From assembly GCA_963786675.1 (NCBI GenBank), contig CAWAZY010000005.1, forward strand, positions 310,001-374,000: a stretch of 64,000 nt of DNA. Direction: 5' to 3'. The notes beneath the pieces are model-generated. The model had not been told where the DNA came from. It worked only from the letters and a program-made list of their open reading frames with translations, and ran no database searches. This document shows positions 8,935 through 17,985 of this stretch, one piece after another. Position numbers and translations under genes: made by a program. How positions within the stretch are numbered: the first letter of the stretch is position 1; every line of letters starts with the position of its first letter. The DNA comes from JAGVSR01 sp963786675. Lineage in GTDB: Bacteria > Pseudomonadota > Alphaproteobacteria > Rhizobiales > Hyphomicrobiaceae.

Positions 8935-8968
8935 GATAGGAGTTTTCTATCAATCGATTTGAGCTATC
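8935..8968. promoter_or_regulatory. Putative LysR-type operator upstream of the formate dehydrogenase operon
   Basis: The 322-bp gene-free stretch 8739-9060 must hold the promoter of the FDH operon. Its clearest element is the inverted repeat GATAG-N7-CTATC at 8935-8951 (core ATAG-N7-CTAT, a T-N11-A LysR-family pattern). A second CTATC half-site follows at 8964-8968, 17 bp further on the same helical face region. FDH operons are commonly controlled by LysR proteins; the only one here is at 40423-41343. No other gene or RNA was found in the stretch. The operator call is inference from symmetry. Confidence 0.35.
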
Positions 8969-9060
8969 TTTCCACTTGGACAGCTTTGTCGCGATCTGGG
9001 TGGCGGACCCATTGATTTACCGAGAAATTCCCCATCTCGGGCTCGTAGAAGCCTCAATCC

Positions 9061-10080
9061 TCAGTGTCCGGAGAAAATGCGTCCCTTGGCGTCCGGAACC
9101 GTGTGGAAGATGACATCGAACTGCCGCGCGTGCTCGGCCACCTCTTTGTCGTGTACGGAACCGCTGGTCGCGAAGACGGCGGCTACCTTGCGACGCGCCA
9201 GAATATCGAAGGCATCGGCAAAGGCGAAGAAGCTGTCGCTGACGGCGGCCGCACCCTTGAGCTGCGCAAGCCGCCGGGTCTGGCGTACCTGCTGGACGGC
9301 CAATTCACAGGCTGCCGCCCGTTCCTGCTGACCGACGGCGTTGGCGAGCAGAACGCCGCCTTTGGCGATGGTGATGGCATTGGCATTGCTCGCCGCACAC
9401 ACGCCCCAAGCGAGGCACATGTCGGCGATGAGGGACGCATCCCACGACTTGGGGAAGCGCGGCACGAACGTATTGGGTTCTTGTGTCACGGTGCCACCGC
9501 GGATGGAGCGGCTGTGTGTGCCGGTGTCGATGTTGGCAAGACCCGCTTTGGCCAGCGCCGGGTTCACGAGCAGGTGACACTTGCCCTTCTTCCGTTTGAA
9601 AAACACGGAACTCGGACCGTCGATCTCCGGCGCGGCGATGCCGGAGAAGGGCCGCAGATGCGCCATGGCTTCACGCATGGCGAGCGCCGCGATGCGCGAA
9701 ATGGGCGTGTTGGTGACCAGAAACGATCCGAACGCCGCGCGGTAATTCGCATTGATGGCGTGGACGAGGACTTGATCCGACGGCCCCGCCGCCGCGCCGG
9801 CGACGTTGCCGTGTTCGATGAGCAGCGCGATATGCGGCACCGCGCCGGTGTTGACCTCGAAGGCCGCGGCGATGCGGATGAGCGCGTCCATGCCCCGGTC
9901 CAGATCGGTCAGGTTCACCCAACCCATGTCTGAGATGACGTCGGCGATCGGCGCGCCGCCGACCGCGTGGAACTTGCCGATGGCGAGCGGATCGCGAGGG
10001 GCCTTGTCGAGAACAACGACGGCTTTCTGCTGTGGGTTCTCACCGTATTTGAGGGGGCGGGAGAGGGGGCTTGAAACCAT
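9061..10080 (-). CDS. Free-standing AICAR transformylase-like (PurH C-terminal domain) protein
   Basis: 339 residues matching only the transformylase half of PurH, with no IMP cyclohydrolase domain. Visible are LKYGENPQQKA (residues 10-20; PurH has LRYGENPHQ), AASNANAITIAKGG, the GQQER turn and SDSFFAFADAFDILA. The catalytic Lys-His of AICAR transformylase (KH in SFKHVSPAG or VKHANPCG) is Glu-His here: LIEHGNVAGAA, E89-H90. So the fold and probably folate binding are kept, but formyl transfer to AICAR may not be. It lies downstream of the FDH promoter region in the same orientation, reading away from it. A link to one-carbon or formate metabolism is suggested by position only. Confidence 0.75.
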   Translation of the reverse strand: MVSSPLSRPLKYGENPQQKAVVVLDKAPRDPLAIGKFHAVGGAPIADVISDMGWVNLTDLDRGMDALIRIAAAFEVNTGAVPHIALLIEHGNVAGAAAGPSDQVLVHAINANYRAAFGSFLVTNTPISRIAALAMREAMAHLRPFSGIAAPEIDGPSSVFFKRKKGKCHLLVNPALAKAGLANIDTGTHSRSIRGGTVTQEPNTFVPRFPKSWDASLIADMCLAWGVCAASNANAITIAKGGVLLANAVGQQERAAACELAVQQVRQTRRLAQLKGAAAVSDSFFAFADAFDILARRKVAAVFATSGSVHDKEVAEHARQFDVIFHTVPDAKGRIFSGH

Positions 10081-10222
10081 GGCGGAACCTATGTCGAGCT
10101 TGAGGAAGACGCGCGCAGCAGCGCTGGACTACCTTAAGCCCGTTCAGACCGCGCCGTCTCCCTCTCCCTAGGGCCAGCGTGCGGGCATGTCGCAGCTGGA
10201 GGCGGTCACGCGCCCCGTCCAC

Positions 10223-10624
10223 TCAAGCCGCCGGACGGTCGACGCCGGTCGGGGGCGGACCCATGACGTTCAGCGCGGCGAACTCGGCATCCGTGTAGAC
10301 GCGCGAACGCGTCAGGAAACGCACGCCTTCCGGGGCCTCGAGTGAAAAGCCCGACCCGCGGCCGGGTACGACATCGATGATGAGGTGTGTGTCCTGCCAG
10401 TACTCGAACTGCGCCCTGCCGATGTAGACCGGCTGTCCGCCGATCTCGCCCAAGAAAATGTCTTGCGCGCCGACGCGGAACTCCCCGCGCGGATAACACA
10501 TGGGGGCCGATCCATCGCAGCAGCCGCCCGACTGGTGGAACAAGAGCGGGCCATGGACCGCCTGGAGCTTGGCGATCAACGCCAGCGTCGCCGGTGTGGC
10601 GCTGACACGGGCCACATCGCTCAT
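10223..10624 (-). CDS. DUF779 domain protein (aldehyde dehydrogenase-associated)
   Basis: 133 residues. LLFHQSGGCCDGSAPMCYP near residue 30 is the DUF779 hallmark, with three clustered cysteines, followed by VYIGRAQFEYWQDTHLIIDV. The function is not established, but genes of this family usually sit next to ExaC/AcoD-type acetaldehyde dehydrogenases. Such a gene exists 5.5 kb away at 16166-17686 on the same strand. It overlaps the upstream cysteine hydrolase by ATGA (10621-10624), so the two are translationally coupled. The cysteines suggest metal binding, which is inference. Confidence 0.85.
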   Translation of the reverse strand: MSDVARVSATPATLALIAKLQAVHGPLLFHQSGGCCDGSAPMCYPRGEFRVGAQDIFLGEIGGQPVYIGRAQFEYWQDTHLIIDVVPGRGSGFSLEAPEGVRFLTRSRVYTDAEFAALNVMGPPPTGVDRPAA

Positions 10625-11217
10625 GCCGGCACCTTGGAACTGTCGGGGACGACAATGGCGAAGATGTCGGCGAGGGCGGCAAGGGATCCCGCGTGCAGGA
10701 CTTCGGCGGCAACGTCACCGCCGCGCGGATCGGGAATTGAACGTGTGGCCGTACCGGCTGCGATCACCGTGGGACGGTAGCCATGGTTGAAGGCCGCGCG
10801 CGCCGTCGAATTGATGCACACGTGCGTCATGAAGCCCGCAAGCACCAGGTCGGTGACACCGAGGCGCTTCAATTCTTCGTCGAGATCGGTGCCTTCGAAC
10901 GAACTGGGGCGTGTCTTGGTGATGACCTTCTCGCCGGGCCGCGGCGCCACGGGATCGGCGATTTGTCCGATGGGCGCGCGCGTGTCGTAGGGCGAGCCGG
11001 GGCCGGCGTCGTGCTGCACATGGATGACGGGAACACCGGCGGAGCGCGCGCGCGCCAGCAGGCGCGAACATTCATAAAGCGCGGGCTCGACGCCTTCGAG
11101 CTTCATCACGCCTTCGCGGTAGGTCTGCTGGCAGTCGATGAGGATGAGGGCGGACTTGCTGAGAGGTGCCGGTTCGGTCGGCATCTGCAAGAGCGACCGG
11201 AGTGTGGGGCTCGACAT
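10621..11217 (-). CDS. Isochorismatase-like cysteine hydrolase
   Basis: 198 residues from ATG 11217; the longer frame upstream is Arg-rich and unlike the family. The cysteine-hydrolase triad is visible: Asp in ALILIDCQQTY, Lys in KVITKTRPSSFEGTDL, and the nucleophile Cys in GFMTHVCINSTARAA. The family includes nicotinamidases, isochorismatases and N-carbamoyl hydrolases; the substrate is not predictable here. It is cytoplasmic, with no signal peptide. It forms a pair with DUF779 (4-bp overlap). Confidence 0.88.
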   Translation of the reverse strand: MSSPTLRSLLQMPTEPAPLSKSALILIDCQQTYREGVMKLEGVEPALYECSRLLARARSAGVPVIHVQHDAGPGSPYDTRAPIGQIADPVAPRPGEKVITKTRPSSFEGTDLDEELKRLGVTDLVLAGFMTHVCINSTARAAFNHGYRPTVIAAGTATRSIPDPRGGDVAAEVLHAGSLAALADIFAIVVPDSSKVPA

Positions 11218-11402
11218 AAGGGCCTCATGGCTAGGGTTATATTCGAACGAAGATAGGTGGCGGAAGCCCTGGTGCCAAGGGCGGATGTGGCGGCTTGGCA
11301 GAAAGTGGGGGGTGGGCCGCCGCGCGCCCCGCGCCGGGGCTTGTCGTTTGGCGTGCGCGTTCCCAGCTGAGGTGGCGAAACAGAACACCGGAGATACGCG
11401 AC

Positions 11403-12302
11403 ATGTTCGATGCCAAGGCTCTTCTCGATCAGATCACGCGCAGCGTCGGCCCGCAGGGCGAGGCGGCCCCCGGCGGATCGGGCGGCGGCATCGCCGATGT
11501 GCTCGCCCGTGTCACGCAGGGCGGCGGGCAAGGTGGCGCTGGGCCGGGCGGTGGCGGGCTCGTCGAGACGCTGACGGGCGTGCTCGGACAGGCGACCCAG
11601 GGCGTGCGCGATGCGTCCAACGACAGCGGCCTCACAGGAGCCGCGCGGGGCGCTGTGACGCGCGTTTCGGGACAGGCGCCGGAGGACATCGTCAGCCGCG
11701 TGACATCGATGGTCTCGAATAACCAACTTGCCACCGGCGCGGTGCTCGGCGGCCTCGGCGGGCTGCTGCTCGGCACCAAGACGGGCCGGAAGATGGCCGG
11801 CGACGCGCTGCAGCTCGGCGCGGCGGCGCTCATCGGCGGTCTCGCCTACAAGGCGTATCAGAACTACAAGTCCGGCCAGCCGCCGCTGGCGATCGGCGGC
11901 CCCGTCGCGGCGGCGCCCGCGGGCACGGGCTTCGAGCCGCAGGCCATGAGCAACGAGACGGCGGTGCGCATCCTGCGCGCCATGATCGCGGCGTCGGCGG
12001 CCGACGGGCGCATCGACGAGCGGGAGAGCGAGAAGATCCTCATGACGTTCCGCCAGTCGGGCGCGGACAAGGAGGCCGAGGCGTTCCTCGCGCGCGAAAT
12101 CCAGTCGCCCGCGACGGCGGCGATCCTGGCCGAGGGCGTGCGCTCGGAGACCGAGGCGATCGAGGTCTACACGGCCGCGCGCATCGCCATCGACCCCGAC
12201 ACCCCGGCCGAGCAGACCTTCCTCGCCGACCTCGCCGCGCGCTTGGGGATTGCGCCTGCATTGGCCGCGCAGATCGACACGGCGGCGCGACGGGCGGTGT
12301 GA
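11403..12302 (+). CDS. DUF533 / TerB-like (YebE family) inner-membrane-associated protein
   Basis: 299 residues. Start at 11403 is preceded by GGAG 8 bp upstream. The N-terminal third is a Gly-rich, low-complexity linker. Residues about 105-150 contain two glycine-rich hydrophobic stretches (LATGAVLGGLGGLLLG and LQLGAAALIGGLAYKAY). The C-terminal part (ETAVRILRAMIAASAADGRI to the end) is a helical TerB-like domain with the typical AADGRIDERE acidic motif. The function of YebE/DUF533 proteins is not known; TerB relatives are tied to tellurite and envelope stress. Monocistronic, ending in a strong terminator. Confidence 0.85.
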   Translation: MFDAKALLDQITRSVGPQGEAAPGGSGGGIADVLARVTQGGGQGGAGPGGGGLVETLTGVLGQATQGVRDASNDSGLTGAARGAVTRVSGQAPEDIVSRVTSMVSNNQLATGAVLGGLGGLLLGTKTGRKMAGDALQLGAAALIGGLAYKAYQNYKSGQPPLAIGGPVAAAPAGTGFEPQAMSNETAVRILRAMIAASAADGRIDERESEKILMTFRQSGADKEAEAFLAREIQSPATAAILAEGVRSETEAIEVYTAARIAIDPDTPAEQTFLADLAARLGIAPALAAQIDTAARRAV

Positions 12303-12326
12303 GGGGGTCAGTTCGGAGTGGATGCG

Positions 12327-12358
12327 AAAAGCCCGGTCGTGAGACCGGGCTTTTTTGT
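12327..12358 (+). terminator. Rho-independent terminator after the DUF533 gene
   Basis: GCCCGGTC and GACCGGGC (12331-12338, 12343-12350) enclose a four-base loop, flanked by AAAA and a T6 run. The stem and the following GTTGGGGG are repeated in inverted orientation at 16098-16139, on the other side of the ABC-3C cassette. Confidence 0.9.
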
Positions 12359-12455
12359 TGGGGGGCCTATTCTAACACAAAGGTTTACGTTGGCATGCTA
12401 GTCCTTCAGCACCGACTGACGCCAACACACTCATTCCCAAACTGCATGGTCCCGA

Positions 12456-14309
12456 TCAGTGCCGTTCAACTGGGAAGAAACCGTAGCGTCCCTCGTCTGG
12501 ATTGCGAGTAAACAGTACTGGTTTAGCAAAAAGCGAGACCGTTGAAGGTGGGTCGATGTTGTCGAACACGATGATCTGGCCCAGATCTTTCAATGTCGAT
12601 AGATGCTCGAAGAACTTTTCACGGACAGGTGTTTGCGCGACAGCCATTTCATCGGGTGTCAACGCTCCGTGCTGAGGCTGCCGGACCACATCGCGGTACG
12701 TCAGGAGTGGGGAGTCCAAAACCAGAAAGCCGGGATGAGGCAGGCCTCGCTCGAGGCAGTACTGCATGACGCCGAGTTTAAAAGCTGTGTGGGTGAGTGC
12801 GCGCACGCCCTTGCCGTTATCGGTCCGCAACTTGCCATCAATGCGGATATCGTCTGCGGCGAAATCGAAGGCAACGTGTCTCTCGCCGGGAAACTGCCAC
12901 TGGGTAAGTATAGCTCTGATCAGCTGGCATAGGTCATGTAGTGGTTTATCGGGGGTCGAAAAATCAATTGTGTCCCTCTTGGACTGCTTCTGCTCATGAT
13001 AGTCATCACGACGTTTGATAAAGCTAAAGCGCTGCTCGATTAATCGCGCTAGTTTCTGATCGATGTCCCGCCGGATCAGCGCTCCGCGCAGAGCGAATTC
13101 CTTGTCACTCACTGTGGTGGCCAAACTCGACATGTCGTGTTCGATCTGTTCGAGGTGAGCGGAGAGCGCTGCTGAGCGCATCACAATCGCCTGCTGCTCA
13201 CTATTGAGATCGGCGATCGTTGGCTGCAATCCGGCGCGAAGTGCTTGGATCTTGCCGATTTCCGCGAGTGCTGCATTTCGAACCGCTTCTACGGTTGCCG
13301 CACCGTGTGATGCGTGTTGATGGGTGGGTGACGCGCCGCATAGCGGACAATCGCGCTCACTGCCGAGGTTGAGGAGAAAGCCAGCTTCTTCAATCGCTTC
13401 AAGGCGTTCGATGTCGGACGTGTAAAGTCGCTCCAGCTCATGAAACCGCGCCAAATGTGCGCCGATCTCATCGAGCCGGGCAGTTGTGTCGGCGATTGCG
13501 GAAACAAGTTCAGTTCTCGAAGAAACGAGATCGCGGATGGATACTCGCGCGGTCTCGGCTTCTTGGCGTATCAAATCGAGTTCAGCCTCCGCCGTGCCTC
13601 CCGGCAGAGTAGAGAGGGCGGCTTTTGTCTCGGCGATCTCACGTTCAACATCTGCGATTAAATCATCCATGGTCGCGAGTCGTGCATGCTTGGACACCCG
13701 AAACTGCGGTGGAGTAAGTTTCGCGACAACTTCGCTGTCATCGTGTCCGGTGAGGACGAGACGAAAAATGCTACGGTCCAAAGCGATGTCGGGCCGCGTT
13801 CCGCAAATCGGCGGCTGCGTGGCCTGGATCGACGTTTCGTCGACGATACAGTAGCGCACGAGATTACGGAACGAGAGGCTGACCGTCTGGCCAGCGGCAT
13901 TTTTGGCGATCCGCTTGCGACCAAATCCCAATTCATCGAGCAGGAACGAGGAGAGTGTGTCAGGGTCGTCATCGGCGTGAGTTGCGCCAAGTAAACGCGG
14001 TTGCGCTGTTTCTTTGGGACCTGTGTGCAAGGCAATAGCGCCACCCTTGGTCGATCGCTCGAGGACGGCGGCGCCGAATTTAGGCAAATGCAGAGCGAGC
14101 CAAGCGCGATCATAGGGCTCGCGTTCTTCGATATTCGGCAACTCCTTAGGGGCGCTGCCGAGTACAAAATTGATGGCCTTCAATGCGAAGGACTTCCCCG
14201 TATTCGATGCGCCATAAACGAACGCGGGATCGCCGCCGAAATCGAGGTGCGCCGGCTCAGCGTCCGGACCGGTGAATTCGATTTTGTTGATGCGGATCTT
14301 TCCGGTCAT
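12456..14309 (-). CDS. ABC-three-component system SMC/Rad50-like ATPase
   Basis: 617 residues. Walker A is GASNTGKS (33-40). Then come a head lobe, two long coiled-coil stretches (about 208-310 and 340-440) meeting at a zinc-hook-like DCPLCGA (C321, C324), a DNGKGVRALTHTAF signature-like stretch (about 497-510) and Walker B GFLVLDSPLLTY (527-538). This is the layout of the ATPase in predicted ABC-3C anti-phage systems, where nucleotide-driven SMC-like action licenses an effector. Third gene of the cassette, with ATGA overlap to the middle component. The region is AT-richer than its neighbours: line 13021-13080 has 32 of 60 G+C against 52 of 60 at 11881-11940. Confidence 0.85.
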   Translation of the reverse strand: MTGKIRINKIEFTGPDAEPAHLDFGGDPAFVYGASNTGKSFALKAINFVLGSAPKELPNIEEREPYDRAWLALHLPKFGAAVLERSTKGGAIALHTGPKETAQPRLLGATHADDDPDTLSSFLLDELGFGRKRIAKNAAGQTVSLSFRNLVRYCIVDETSIQATQPPICGTRPDIALDRSIFRLVLTGHDDSEVVAKLTPPQFRVSKHARLATMDDLIADVEREIAETKAALSTLPGGTAEAELDLIRQEAETARVSIRDLVSSRTELVSAIADTTARLDEIGAHLARFHELERLYTSDIERLEAIEEAGFLLNLGSERDCPLCGASPTHQHASHGAATVEAVRNAALAEIGKIQALRAGLQPTIADLNSEQQAIVMRSAALSAHLEQIEHDMSSLATTVSDKEFALRGALIRRDIDQKLARLIEQRFSFIKRRDDYHEQKQSKRDTIDFSTPDKPLHDLCQLIRAILTQWQFPGERHVAFDFAADDIRIDGKLRTDNGKGVRALTHTAFKLGVMQYCLERGLPHPGFLVLDSPLLTYRDVVRQPQHGALTPDEMAVAQTPVREKFFEHLSTLKDLGQIIVFDNIDPPSTVSLFAKPVLFTRNPDEGRYGFFPVERH

Positions 14310-14806
14310 GCGGTCAACGGGCGTTGGGCGCTAAGCTGGAATTCCGAATGCCATCGACCTATGTAGTCTGTGACACGTTCCTTAACCGCATAGCCCCCAT
14401 CTTGCGCGCATTGGTCTGCAAGCCACTTTGCGCGTGTGATAAGCGATTTCGCATAAGGCGAGCGCAACAGCCCGATCAAGGCACCCGCTTCCTCACTGGC
14501 GCGATAGCGAATGCCGTTTGGGGAGAAATCAATCTCGATGAGATGGCGAAGCCGCATCAGCGTCAGGCCATTCTCGATCAGTCGACGTCGGACCAGGGGC
14601 TCGCCCGAGCGCGGGAGAATATCTGGGTGCAGGCTGGGCGGGCCAGAAAAATCCGCCGTGTGAACGACGAGATGGTCGAACAGCAGGAGTTCACTAAGGT
14701 CGAGCGCAGTCGGGTAGAGCGCATTCAGGATGATCAGGGCGCGCACCCCGGTTTCAAGTGGGCTGTTGAATGGCAAGTCGGGAGTGGCCGGCGCTATGTC
14801 TGCCAT
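14306..14806 (-). CDS. ABC-three-component system middle component (MC2-type)
   Basis: 166 residues. The pattern FNSPLETGVRALIILNALYP, then FDHLVVHTADFSGPPSLHPD and VRRRLIENGLTLM is that of the small helical middle component between effector and ATPase in ABC-3C operons. It resembles a winged-helix or cap-like adaptor with no catalytic residues. It overlaps the effector gene by 13 bp and the ATPase gene by 4 bp, so all three are translationally coupled. The role as adaptor between sensor and effector is from the published family prediction, not from this sequence. Confidence 0.8.
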   Translation of the reverse strand: MADIAPATPDLPFNSPLETGVRALIILNALYPTALDLSELLLFDHLVVHTADFSGPPSLHPDILPRSGEPLVRRRLIENGLTLMRLRHLIEIDFSPNGIRYRASEEAGALIGLLRSPYAKSLITRAKWLADQCAQDGGYAVKERVTDYIGRWHSEFQLSAQRPLTA

Positions 14807-15795
14807 TTGAGCTTCCCTTCATTGGCAAAGTGATGACACACGCCTTGCTTGACTGAAACGCGCGCGTGGGGCGCCAACGGTCCGGAAGTTAGGACGCTGG
14901 CGGCCTGAGCCATCACGGCATCAACGCGATCTAGGCTGTCCTTGTAAGATTTGGAATAGATTTCAAACACCCCGTGCTCGATGTCCTTTTCGAAAGTCGG
15001 CAGCACCTCTGCAGCCGTATTGTCGCGATAATAGCGCTTGAAGAAATCAGCATCGTAGAACCGCTCGCGCTGCATCCGAAGATGCCGGCCGTGGGTAGGA
15101 TCATCAAGCGCACATTCCGGTGTGGCGAATGTGGTGCCTGACCGGATCGAATAGGCGTCGATAAGTTGCGAGATGTACTTGAGTTCAGAGGGAGCGATTG
15201 CCGTTGGTGCAGTGCCGACGGGAGCGGGCCCCGGATCCGCGCCGAAATGTTGATGCAGCACGAGATTTACATGCGGGTGCGCAAGCATGTGATTGATGTC
15301 GATTCGAGACACGCGACCGAAATCGTAGACGGCGATCCTGCTCTTCAGCTCGGGAGTGAGCGGTATGGTCTTCTTGTCGACGATATGCTTTGCGCACAAC
15401 TTGTTCCAGTTGGTGATCAAGTCGTTGCGCAACTCGGTCGGCTTGTCCAAGAGCAGCTCAAGACGGCGCTGCAACCCGTGCGGCGCAATGAAGAAGTATT
15501 GCTCCGGAAAGCTGAAGCCTCTTGCGTCTGCGTGGTACAATGTTTTGGCCAGTTCAATGAGCGCCTCGCTATAGGGAAGCCGGCGCTTCACATATTGCTT
15601 ACACTGGAAATTGTGCCACGGTCCTTCATGCCGCTGGCTCGTAACAAAGCCGACAACATCGCGGCCGAGATCACCTGCGCCTCCAAAGCGGTGCACTTCG
15701 TGGTATTCGCTCTTCTTTAAGGCGACCCAGTCCCGAACGAAGCGCTCTAATTGCCTGTCGTCTAGGGATAGGATCAAGCGAAAATAGTCAATCAT
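14794..15795 (-). CDS. ABC-three-component system effector: Mrr/REase-like N-terminus plus ABC-3C C-terminal domain
   Basis: 333 residues. The N-terminal about 130 residues look like a restriction-endonuclease-fold nuclease: GGAGDLGRDVVGF (D42, D46) followed by WHNFQCKQY (Q64-x-K66), matching the GDxGxD...QxK catalytic pattern. The C-terminal half carries the ABC-3C C-terminal domain, seen in GRHLRMQRERFYDADFF and in VKQGVCHHFANEGKLKW at the end. It is the first gene of the operon and the predicted toxic effector that would degrade DNA once released by the partners. Defence function is inferred from family and context; no phage data exist here. Confidence 0.82.
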   Translation of the reverse strand: MIDYFRLILSLDDRQLERFVRDWVALKKSEYHEVHRFGGAGDLGRDVVGFVTSQRHEGPWHNFQCKQYVKRRLPYSEALIELAKTLYHADARGFSFPEQYFFIAPHGLQRRLELLLDKPTELRNDLITNWNKLCAKHIVDKKTIPLTPELKSRIAVYDFGRVSRIDINHMLAHPHVNLVLHQHFGADPGPAPVGTAPTAIAPSELKYISQLIDAYSIRSGTTFATPECALDDPTHGRHLRMQRERFYDADFFKRYYRDNTAAEVLPTFEKDIEHGVFEIYSKSYKDSLDRVDAVMAQAASVLTSGPLAPHARVSVKQGVCHHFANEGKLKWQT

Positions 15796-15910
15796 ATCGC
15801 GTGTGCATCTATCATCCGACCAAACGGGCCCATAAACTCAGTGCAGTGATGGACACAAACTAGCGAATAGAGTTGCAATTCACCACCGGCGTTTTTGAAC
15901 GCCAAAGCCC

Positions 15911-16091
15911 GTAGGGCGGGTTAACGGAGCGTAACCCGCCAACGCGCGCGAGGACGCATCCCGTTTGGCCATCAACTCGCCCAGCCTCGGCGGGTTACGC
16001 TGCTCGCGTTTTCTGACGCGGCCAATTCACGCTGCGCACAAGACCGTGCGCAGCGATCGGTGCGTGCCGCTGCGCGCCTAACCCGCCCTAC
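15911..16091. repeat. Nested REP-like palindromic element
   Basis: GTAGGGCGGGTTA at 15911-15923 returns inverted as TAACCCGCCCTAC at 16079-16091, a perfect 13-bp match. Inside it, AGCGTAACCCGCC (15928-15940) returns inverted as GGCGGGTTACGCT (15989-16001), also perfect. The first half alone forms a 9-bp hairpin with an 8-base loop. The motif GGGCGGGTTA...TAACCCGCC resembles dispersed REP-type repeats seen in many proteobacteria. It fills most of the 370-bp gap between the effector gene and the aldehyde dehydrogenase. The rest, 15796-15910, should hold the ABC-3C promoter, but no convincing boxes stand out. Confidence 0.8.
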
Positions 16092-16105
16092 GCATCGACG
16101 CCCCC

Positions 16106-16138
16106 AAACAAAAAAGGCCCGGTCTGAGACCGGGCCTT
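16106..16138 (-). terminator. Rho-independent terminator after the aldehyde dehydrogenase gene
   Basis: Read on the minus strand, GGCCCGGTC and GACCGGGCC pair around a short loop (stem 16116-16136) and are followed by a T6 run. Nearly the same sequence as the terminator at 12327, in opposite orientation. Confidence 0.88.
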
Positions 16139-16165
16139 CTGTGTTTTTGCCGTGACGCCTGGGGC

Positions 16166-17686
<1,521 letters not shown>

Positions 17687-17985
17687 GTGTTCCTCCTCTG
17701 GGATGACGTGTTGTTGGCTTTTGTTGGGATGCCGTCTGCTGAGCGTCTGTTTCCGGAATTTTCTCTTCAGGAGGGCGTGCCAGCCTAATGCTTGGGCTGT
17801 GCAGCCTCTTGGCAGCTCAATCGGAATGCTATATCCAAATGAGAATAGAATGCCCACCTGTCCTTTGGTCTAAAACAATTTGTGATGGGGGGGTGAACGG
17901 CGGATCGCGTCCGCGCCGAGGCAAGCCTGCACCCTTGCGCGTGCAGGCTGTCGGCCGTTCTGGTTTTGCATCGACGTTGGGCTGC

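Noticed and set aside
17760..17830. Sigma-54 promoter for the aldehyde dehydrogenase
   Set aside because: A TGGCACG element exists on the minus strand, but the -12 TTGC part is missing at the right distance.
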